Source: Persicaria tinctoria
Taxonomy: Eukaryota > Streptophyta > Magnoliopsida > Caryophyllales > Polygonaceae
Length of the DNA stretch: 64,000 nt
Direction: 5' to 3'
NCBI GenBank assembly: GCA_037127255.1
Contig: JBANSL010000004.1
Coordinates: forward strand, 9,486,001-9,550,000
Both the position numbers and the translations under genes were made by a program. How positions within the stretch are numbered: position 1 is the stretch's first letter; every line of letters starts with the position of its first letter. Below are positions 56,017 to 64,000 of the stretch, one piece after another. Under the pieces are notes generated by a model, which was not told the DNA's origin, ran no database searches, and worked only from the letters and a program-made list of their open reading frames with translations.

Positions 56017-57577
56017 CTAGTATGATCTCCGCGCCATGGCAAGATTTTTTATAAGCAAAATATTACTAATATATTACATTAATATTATAACATAATTGTC
56101 AAAGTTCAGATAATTAAATATTTTGAATTAAACACATGGGTTGAGAAAATTATTAAAGTATTATATATAGATATATAGATATAGATATAGATTACTAATA
56201 TTAATTTTATGTTTTGAATTAATCCCATAGTTTTTTAGAAAAAAAACTACTAAAATTATAATTTAGGCTAAGATCAATGTTTTAAATCAAGTCCAATAGT
56301 TAGTAGAATTAAATCAAAAAGAGAATTAAAGGAAAAAGAAGAAAAAATTAGAATTAAAGAAAATCAAAGAAAAATGGCAAAAAATAAATGATTGGTCAAG
56401 ACTCCTAAAATTCCTCTAAGCTTGACACATCATCATAAACTCTTCTAAATTAAGAGTTTATATAGATAGTTTTTTAGAAAAAAAAAACTACTAAAATTAT
56501 AATTTAGGCTAAGATCAATGTTTTGAATTAAGCCCAATAGTTAGTAGAATTAAATCAAAAAGAGAATTAAAGGAAAAAGAAGAAAAAATTAGAATTAAAG
56601 AAAATCAAAGAAAAATGACAAAAAATAAATGATTGGTCAAGACTCCTAAAACTCCTATAAGCTTGACACATCATCATAAACTCTTCTAAATTAAGAGTTT
56701 ATATAGATAGTTAGTAGAATTAAATCAAAACGAGAATTAAAAGAAAAAGAAGAAAAAATTAGAATTAAAGAAAATCAAAGAAAAATGGCAAAAAATAAAT
56801 GATTGGTCAAGACTCCTAAAATTCCTCTAAGCTTGACACATCATCATAAACTCTTCTAAATTAAGAGTTTATATAGATATATAGATAGTTAGTAAAATTA
56901 AATCAAAAGGAGAATTAAAGGAAAAAGAAGAAAAAAATAGAATTAAAGAAAATCAAAGAAAAATAGCAAAAAAAAAATTGGTCAAGACTATTAAAATTCC
57001 TCTAAGCTTGACACATCATCATAAACTTTTCTAAATTAAGAGTTCATATAGATAGTTAGTAAAATTAAATCAAAAAGAGAATTAAAGGAAAAAGAAGAAA
57101 AAATTAGAATTAAAGAAAATCAAAGAAAATTGGCAAAAAAAAATGATTGGTCAAGACTCCTAAAATTCCTCTAAGCTTGACACATCATCCTAAACTCTTC
57201 TAAATGAAGAGTTTCTATAGATATAGATAGTTAGTAAAATTAAATCAAAACGAGAATTAAAGGAAAAAGAAGGAAAAAATAGAATTAAAGAAAATCAAAG
57301 AAAAATGGCAAAAAAAAATAATTGGTCAAGACTCCTAAAATTCCTCTAAGCTTGACACATCATCCTAAACTCTTCTAAATTACTGTAAGAGTTTCTATAG
57401 ATATAGATAGTAAGTAAAATTAAATCAAAAAGAGAATTAAAGGAAAAAGAAGAAAAAAAATAGAATTAAAGAAAATCAAAGAAAAATGGCAAAAAAAAAT
57501 AATTGGTCAAGACTCCTAAAATTCCTCTAAGCTTGACACATCATCCTAAACTCTTCTAAATTAAGAGTTCATATAGA
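56017..57577 (-). mobile_element. Small Helitron with seven tandem 5' ends
   Basis: The minus-strand 3' end is CTAG|T at 56,017, preceded by the palindrome-containing GCCATGGCGCGGAG. The outermost 5' end is TCTATATGAACTC at 57,577, after an A. The 5'-terminal sequence recurs seven times: its CTTGACACATCATC landmark is at 56,421, 56,662, 56,832, 57,007, 57,176, 57,351 and 57,532. Each unit (about 170-180 bp; one of 241 bp) begins with the Helitron-type TCTATATAAACTCTTAATTT. There is only one 3' end and no coding capacity. Confidence 0.72.
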
Positions 57578-58370
57578 TATATATATACTTCTATTGCTTT
57601 TCATAACTAAGTGTTAATAATTCTATTAATTTTCATAAAGCTAACTCTTAAGGGGGTTTTTCACCTAAAAATTTATATTAGACTATTAGTGTTAATAATT
57701 CTATTAATTCTAGTAGTTTTCAGTTTTTATAAATCGATTTATTTTTATAAATATAAGTATAATAATTCTATTAAATTTCATAATTATGGTTATGAATAAT
57801 TCTTTTTATAAATATAAGTATAATAATTCTATTTTTTTGCAAAAAGAATTATTTATATCCAAATCAATAATTTTGTAGTTGTTATTTTATTTTTATCTAT
57901 ATTATTATATTTTTATAGAATTAATTATTTATATCTAGATTTGTTAAAAACTAATAATAATAATGAAAAAAAAAACTAATGGGTCAAAAGCTAAAAATGA
58001 AATGGGCATTGAAAATGATATGGGCCAATGATATAATCAAACCACAAATAAGTCCATTTGCAACTTTCTAGTCAAAATAAGGTTAAAACCTCAATGTACA
58101 ATTAATTTGATTTAATTATAGCACCGATCAATTGGTTTAAATGTTTAAAAAAGGACGATGTTGCCGAATATCGAATTTCCGATTATGACTTTTTTGAAAA
58201 TCGGTCGACAACCGATGAGTCAATAACAATGAGTGTATTCAACCGAGTCAAAATTACATATTCAAGTATTCACCCGAGTCAAAATCATTTATTTTAAGTA
58301 AATTACATATTTAAGTATTCAACCGAGTCAAAATCAACCTAATTATCCAAATTCCAAACGGGTCGAATAT
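57578..58370. other. AT-rich sequence, no gene
   Basis: Contains three to four imperfect copies of ATAAGTATAATAATTCTATTAA(A/T)TTTCATAA between 57,600 and 57,840. Nothing else is recognised. Confidence 0.4.
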
Positions 58371-58669
58371 GATTCGACCGAAAACTCAAACCAACTATAC
58401 CGCTATACCCACGTTGATTCGAAACTCAAATGAGACCGACCCGCCTCTTGACCCGAAACCCGAACGAGATCGACCCGCTTTGACCCGAACCCGAATGGGC
58501 ATGACCTGACTTAACCCGAAACCCGACCAATCTAAAATTCATTATGACCGAACCCGACCCGACCAATGTCAGACCCGACTAATACCCGACCATAGATTTT
58601 ACCCAAATTGACCCGACTCAAGCAAGCCTGACCCGAACCCGACCCGAACGACCGACTTGCCAGCTCTAG
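58371..58669. mobile_element. GACCCG-rich transposon end (partner of 34.8 kb)
   Basis: A run of CCCGAACCCGACC variants ends in TTGCCAGCTCTA at 58,669. This is the inverse of the TAGAGCTGG(T/C)AA start at 34,805. The left terminus of this copy is not visible. Confidence 0.45.
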
Positions 58670-58840
58670 GTACAGTATAGAAACTTTTTTATCCAAAAAT
58701 TGATTTAAAATTTGACTTATCACCTAGCTTCTAAATTTTTTATTTGATAATTGAATAGTATTATTATATATATTGTGAGCATAAACGGAGTTAAGGTCGG
58801 TTTTTTTAAATTAAAAAATGTTCTATATAGTTCGTTTATC

Positions 58841-59051
58841 TAGCACTCCCTCAATTAATTAAAACATATCATTTTATTATTCAAAAAAATGTATAAAATA
58901 TCAACTTTGTAAATATTTTTTTGTAATAATTTATTACTTATTAGTAATAAATATGAGTTTATAAAAATAATTTAAGTTGAGATTTTATACAACTTTTTAT
59001 CATAAAAATGTTCGTAAATAATAAACTTTTTTTTTCTTAACCGATGAAGTA
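58841..59051. mobile_element. Stowaway-like MITE
   Basis: About 210 bp from TAGCACTCCCTCAATTAA to TTAACCGATGAAGTA. This is degenerate against the Stowaway ends (TA, CTCCCTCCGT) but with the AT-rich interior shared with 3,318-3,500. It is non-coding. Confidence 0.45.
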
Positions 59052-59265
59052 TAACTATAAAAAATCTAAATTCATTGATACTATAAATAAAAATTGGTAA
59101 CTTTTTTTTAGCACGGGCCATCGAAAAGATTGGCACGACCATCAACCTAGGAACCCTGCTCTTTAAAGTCATAAATTGTTTGTCATATACTCATGTGGAT
59201 AATGCATAAATTGATTATAAATTATCATACAAGTAAAATACCAATTGCTAAATAATATTATTAGG

Positions 59266-59830
59266 AACTATTAATTAGCCATGAACCAATATCAATACGA
59301 ACTTTAAAACTACAAAAAATAATACAAACTAATTCACATTGAACTTATTTTCATACGAAAAAAGTTCCGATCAATTTTTCAGTCAAACTTTCGACATGGT
59401 AATCAAACGTTAGAAAATTTAATGACTTTCCATCACATTGTTAGTGTTCAATGTATTTTTTGTAAAAGAAAAAACAAATTTGAGTGCAAATGTGCCAATT
59501 AGATGAATAAATTAACCTTATAATCCGATTTATATTGATAATTAGTTTTTATTTTCAAACATTATACTTGTGCATTTAATAATATGATGCCATATTATTA
59601 AATTTTTTAATATTTAGTTGACGTGTTGAAAAATTAACCGAAAAATCAACCGGATTTTTTTTCCGTAACGAAATTGGTTTAATGTGAAACAGTTTATATT
59701 ATTTTTGGTAGTTTTTAAAGTTCGTATTAATATTGGGTTCATTACTAATAGTTCATATTATTTTTTATGGTTTTAGAAGTTCGTATTAATATTGGTTCAT
59801 GTCTGATAGTTCGTATTGTTTTTGGTCATT
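59266..59830. mobile_element. MITE-like element with 80-bp inverted arms
   Basis: Left arm 59,266-59,345 (ATGAACCAATATCAATACGAACTTT) is inverted at 59,671-59,755 (AAAGTTCGTATTAATATTGGGTTCAT). A further partial copy of the right arm follows at 59,757-59,825. The interior is AT-rich with no coding frame. The target duplication is not resolved because of the extra arm. Confidence 0.55.
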
Positions 59831-60080
59831 TTTCTATACTATTATATATCAAATCTTTAAAGTAATGTTTTTTTTTATATAAAAAAATAAATGCAAATAG
59901 AATTTGGGTAGAATTATCATGAATATGTAATCTGACCTAATTGATATATATCATATGGTATTCACTTGAGTTGTGTAAATTTCACTTGGGAATTGGATAT
60001 AATATATTAAAAAAATCCTAACGTATAAACTTTGTGCTAACAAACAATTATCCTAAGATTAATGGAATTTACATTTGAAT
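59831..60080. other. AT-rich spacer
   Basis: Nothing recognisable. The left boundary of the following Copia LTR may lie in or just after this stretch. Confidence 0.3.
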
Positions 60081-60532
60081 TGTGTTGTGTTAAACTTGTG
60101 TATATTGTATAATTATGTTTATTGTGTGGCATGAGCCTTAAATTATAAGTAAACTTTAGGATCATTTGGGTGATGAAACAATATACACCTAAGTACATTA
60201 TAATATGTGACATTGCTTATAGGTTGCAAGAGCCCCTAAATACTTTGGTATTTAGGTTTGGATCACTTGGCCTAAGAGTGATGACTATATTATATGTGTT
60301 AAGTGTATGTGTATTGTTTCATCATAGAATGACTTTAAATCGGTTTTACATATTTGAGCCTGTTTGTGTTGGGTCGGATATGTATGCTTGGTGTCTTCTT
60401 TTGTGGGTCGTCTTCAGGTGACCATTGAGGATCTCTTGTAACCCTAGCTTTGCTAAGGGCTTTATAAGTTCACCTCCTGGTTACCGTAGATCTTGAGCCT
60501 CATATGTAAACCCTAGCGCGCACACACACACA

Positions 60533-60602
<70 letters not shown>

Positions 60603-60988
60603 GATAGCTCTGATGTGAGCTCGGCCAAGGAAGATGGTGGTCCGATAGGTGTCTTCGGTGTTTGACAACCCGATCTTCATGAGGAACTTCATTGAAGTTC
60701 CTCGGTTGCCTTTCAGGGGGCCTTCCTTTATCTCTTCTCTTCAATTTCGATCTGTATTTCTTGTTTGAGGATCCTGGGTTGCTTATTTTTGTGCTCTGCC
60801 GCCATAGCCAAACTTGTAACTTCCTTCTTATGCTTAGTGGATACTTGCCGGGATCGGATCTCCCCTCTTGAGATCCCGCAGAGTAGGGTTGAACCCGAAC
60901 TACATCAATCAATCTCGTATTGTTTCTGGTTTTTTAGTTTATCGATTTCGTATTTTCTTGCCGTTTTAAGATCGAAACTCGATCTTCA
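60081..60988 (+). repeat. Copia 5' LTR (left boundary uncertain)
   Basis: The region ends CGATCTTCA at 60,988 and is followed by a primer-binding site at 60,992, so it is the 5' LTR of the element whose gag starts at 61,314. A TATA-like GCTTTATAAG (about 60,457) precedes a plausible transcript start. It contains (CA)n and a GA microsatellite at 60,517-60,597. The start is a guess (TG at about 60,081) because the 3' LTR lies beyond the window. Confidence 0.55.
60517..60597. repeat. (CA)n and (GA)n microsatellite
   Basis: About eight CA repeats (60,520-60,535) are followed by roughly 29 GA repeats (60,538-60,595), inside the presumed R/U5 part of the Copia LTR. Confidence 0.95.
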
Positions 60989-60991
60989 AAT

Positions 60992-61007
60992 TGGTATCAG
61001 AGTCAGG
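60992..61007 (+). promoter_or_regulatory. Copia primer-binding site (tRNA-iMet type)
   Basis: TGGTATCAGAGTCAGG lies three bases after the LTR end CTTCA, oriented plus, ahead of the gag frame. Confidence 0.8.
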
Positions 61008-61313
61008 TTGGCTAGATCTGATATATGGGTTGCGAAACTTAGTTCTTTAGATTTGGAAATCGCTTGAGTAAATCCAAGTTGTTGTATCGCTTCCGCTTTT
61101 GTTTATTTCTCTTTCGTTTTTCACAAAAAAAACCTTTCGTCTTCAACACAGATTTGTGGGTTTTGTGAAACCCTAGATCTCCCTTCCATCCACATTTGTT
61201 AGTACTATGTGTTTTATCCTAGTTACTTGTGTATTCTAGGGTTTTTTAGTGAGTTTTCCTCCCAAGTTTTTCCTTTCTTCTGATTGCTAACTGAGTAACT
61301 GTGAACTCTTTAC

Positions 61314-61546
61314 ATGTACAATATGTTGGATAATGCTATGACAATCAAGTCGTTCGATGGAACGACTGATTTCTCTATATGGCAGCTCAAGCTAAAGGCC
61401 ATACTCATTAAGGAAAAATGCTGGAAGACTGTGCTAAGGGAGTACCCAGAAGAACCTATTGAGGCAGCCAAGAAGGATCTTGATGAGACTGCCCACTCAG
61501 AGATCTTCATCAGGCTCTCTGACGACGTAGCTCGTCAGGTTGTAAG
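61314..61546 (+). pseudogene. Copia gag, first part
   Basis: From the ATG at 61,314 or 61,323, the frame encodes the start of a Copia gag polyprotein: FDGTTDFSIWQLKLKAILI, a Trp-containing N-terminal motif of the family, then IFIRLSDDVARQVV. It is interrupted at 61,546 by the hAT-type element, which duplicated the 8 bp of gag sequence at its borders. The reading frame resumes at 63,340. Confidence 0.8.
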
Positions 61547-63331
61547 TAGACACGACCACGGGTCCGACCCGCCGGGTCGACAACCCGGGGAGGGTAACCC
61601 TAACCCTGACCCGGGGTTGGGACGGGTCGGCGGGTTGGGTGACCCGGCGGGTCGGCGGGTCGACGGGTCGAACTGACGGGTCGGCCACGTGGCACCAAAT
61701 CGGGTACCCAACGAGTTTTGCGGGTCAACCCGCCGGGTCAACCATTTTTTTTTTAAAAAAAAATTGTTTTAAGCCCAAAATAAAACTCAACTCAAGTCTT
61801 TCACCACACTTTCGAAATGGAAAGATTTGAGGTTGACAAAACATGGTATGTGGGAAGATATATATAGATATCTTCATTCCACTCCCATCATTTCATCACA
61901 CTTTAGATGTGGGAAAGAAAAGGTTGGATTGTGGGAATGACAAGTAGGGTATGAGGATCTATATATAGAGAAAATAGAGGTATGTAGCCCACTTTCGATG
62001 TGGGACAAAAATATGAGATACGAAAGAAAACGTGAGAAATTGATATTTAAGTATATGATGTAAAATGTAATTTAATTAAAGTCTTTGGATTATATGGTGG
62101 AATATAATGTAATTTAAGTATTTGGATTATATGATGTAACATATAATAATATAATTAAAGTGTTTACCTCTTAGGATTTAATGAAATGAATAACACATGG
62201 TGATGAAACATCATGATACAATATATCAAGTTATGTTGGATTAATCTTTCTATTTAATTTAATTGATAGTTGTGTTGATCCATTAATCAATCATAAGTAT
62301 TTTATTTTACTTGCATTATTATGTTAATTTCTTGATCAATGATTTCAAATCTAGGTTCTTCTTCGTATAGATATGTTAAACTTTCTCGTTTAAAGTTGAA
62401 TTAGCCACATGTTGTATATATATACACTTAATGATGATGTTATTATAATTACATACTTGGGTTGCTTGTTATGATGTACATGAAAAGACACATTGAAAAG
62501 TATTGCCAATATTATATTTCATTCTTGTGTTTGAAAATCCGAAGTTCTATATCATTTTGAAAATAAACGAAAACTCGACATTAAGGATACTATACAAGTG
62601 TAACGGCTTTATCAATAACAATATTTGTATCATTTGAAATTATATCATAAAGACTTCTAACTTAGTATCATATAGAATGATATAGAATGATTTTATAGTG
62701 GATCCACCAAATAACACAAATGTTTAAGGTATATTGTTGAACTTCACACTTTCTTGTTACCCGTTCGTTATTTCTTTCATAATTGATAAGTAATTTTTTT
62801 TAAATAATATTTATATAAAGTATAGTACTAGTGTTTGTATATGATAAAAATTTATAAGTATGGATTGACATTAAAAACCAAATGGGAGAGATTGAAGACA
62901 TGGTGTAGTTTCTAGTTTCTACCCTTGTTCTTGTCCCACATTGAAAACTAGAGGAAATGGGGGGTGCTAAGTCTATAAAAGGAGAAGCATGAGGGTGCTA
63001 AGTCTCACATTGCCATTGCATGTTACATTATGTAATATTATGAATTATTCTAAGAATAATTTATATAATTTACATAATAATTATAAATTTATTTTACTAA
63101 AAATAATTTTTTTCAAAAAAAAAAATTTTAAAATGGTGGGTTGACCCGGCGGGTCGATCCTGGTCGGACCCGCCGGGTTGACCCGCCGGGTCATGGATTC
63201 AGATTTAGTCGACCCTAACCCTAACCCTTAACCCTTCCCGACCCTCGGACCCGTGGACCCTAATCCGGCGGGTCATTGACCCGGCGGGTCACGGGTCGAC
63301 CCGCCCGACCCGTGACCCGTGGCCGTGTCTA
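61547..63331. mobile_element. hAT-type non-autonomous element in Copia gag
   Basis: A 1,785-bp unit with terminal inverted repeats TAGACACGACCACGGGTC and (inverted) TAGACACGGCCACGGGTC, flanked by an exact 8-bp duplication GTTGTAAG (61,539-61,546 and 63,332-63,339). Subterminal regions are dense in GACCCG/CGGGTC. The interior is AT-rich without a transposase. The size and 8-bp duplication fit a hAT derivative. Confidence 0.92.
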
Positions 63332-63339
63332 GTTGTAAG

Positions 63340-63850
63340 CATCACTAGTCCAAAGGTCCTTTGGGACACTTTGGAAACACTTTACCTGACTAAATCCTTG
63401 CCTAGACGTATTGCCATCTTGTGTCGTTTGTTTAATTTCAAAATGGATACAAATCAGTCATTGCAATCTAACTTGGATAAGTTCTTATAGGTGATCCAAG
63501 AATTAGAAAGGTGTCTGCCTGCACTGTCACCTTGTCACATTGCCGAGGGGAGAAGATCACTTCGTCAGAACTACAAATTGAAGTCACTTGCTACACAAGA
63601 ATGTGGAATATAGCAGTGCAGTACGGTGCAGAGCTACTCCCGTGGTTGCCACCTTGTTCGATGTTTGTCTGCACTTTACTGGTTCAGCCCGTTGGGAATT
63701 GTGTCCCCGTACAGTTATGCAGTACGGTGCGTAGCTCGTCAAATGAAACCCTGCATGCAGGTACTGTTCGGTTGTCCCAGTTCTAGCGCCAAGTACCCGA
63801 CCCTTTCATCAACGTGATCGGTTCACGTAGTCATGACCTAAGTTATTTGA
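63340..63850 (+). pseudogene. Copia gag, continued, degraded
   Basis: Coding similarity resumes in register after the hAT element: VLWDTLETLYLTKSLPRRIA, FNFKMDTNQSLQSNLDKFL, then a TAG stop (about 63,489), followed by VIQELERC. This is the usual gag helix region. Further downstream the similarity is lost: the region 63,510-63,850 is open in several frames but not recognised as a zinc knuckle or protease. The copy is non-functional. Confidence 0.7.
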
Positions 63851-64000
63851 TGTCTGTAGGTACGGTATGCAGAACAACATTGGGAAACGGCTTTATTATA
63901 ATTTCCATTCGATTTTGTAATTTACATTCGATATGAGGTGTGTACAACAACATTGTAAGGATGTACATGAAATTCACTAAAGAAAAAATTATCTAGTATG
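63851..64000. other. End of window, unassigned
   Basis: No feature is recognised in the last 150 bases, which presumably continue the degraded Copia element. Confidence 0.3.

Noticed and set aside
60538..60595. GA microsatellite as a separate genomic feature of note
   Set aside because: It lies inside the Copia LTR leader and is a common type of plant microsatellite. It is listed as a repeat but not as a finding.
63205..63235. CCCTAACCCTAACCC-like string resembling a telomere repeat
   Set aside because: It is only two to three units, differs from the usual plant CCCTAAA, and lies in the GACCCG-rich subterminal region of a hAT element, with a similar string at the other end (61,590). It is element sequence, not an interstitial telomere.

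Overview
This is nuclear DNA from a flowering plant, most likely a eudicot. It is AT-rich, almost free of genes and packed with plant transposon families: Ty3/Gypsy, Ty1/Copia, an L1-type LINE with a C-terminal RNase H domain, Helitrons, MULEs, hAT, PIF/Harbinger-like and Stowaway-like elements. The only cellular gene that looks intact is an EIN3/EIL ethylene-signalling transcription factor at 16.5-18.4 kb (+). Its coding sequence is uninterrupted, and a 1.7 kb intron is predicted in its 5' UTR.

Layout. 0-2.4 kb: a broken Gypsy integrase/RNase H region (-) cut by a very short TRIM element. 3.5-10.6 kb: a MULE-like element with imperfect inverted ends. It holds exon-like fragments of a chloroplast-type methyltransferase and of the recombination gene RAD51B, two opposed tRNA-like sequences, and a scrap of a DUF4283 domain. 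10.7-14.5 kb: diverged duplicate segments, the second of which forms the EIL promoter region. 14.6-19.3 kb: the EIL gene and a MITE. 19.4-23.65 kb: a Copia element (-) that has lost most of its 5' LTR. 24-25.66 kb: a tandem array with a unit of about 350 bp. 25.66-34.61 kb: a LINE inserted in that array and itself carrying a solo LTR and a hAT MITE. 35.5-38.97 kb: a Helitron (-). 39.0-55.3 kb: a MULE with a 9-bp target duplication, into which a large non-coding Gypsy derivative (LARD-type, LTRs of about 3.1 kb) inserted. The 3' LTR of that element contains a 2.2 kb TRIM-like element, and its 5' LTR was split by a 3.5 kb inversion whose breakpoints can be read to the base. 56.0-57.6 kb: a small Helitron carrying seven tandem copies of its 5' end. 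60-64 kb: the start of a Copia element whose gag is interrupted by a 1.8 kb hAT-type element.

No operon-like or defence-like system is present. The most informative content is the nesting record (several target-site duplications confirm the boundaries), the inversion, the captured gene fragments and the multi-headed Helitron. All family assignments rest on motifs read by eye; no database search was possible.
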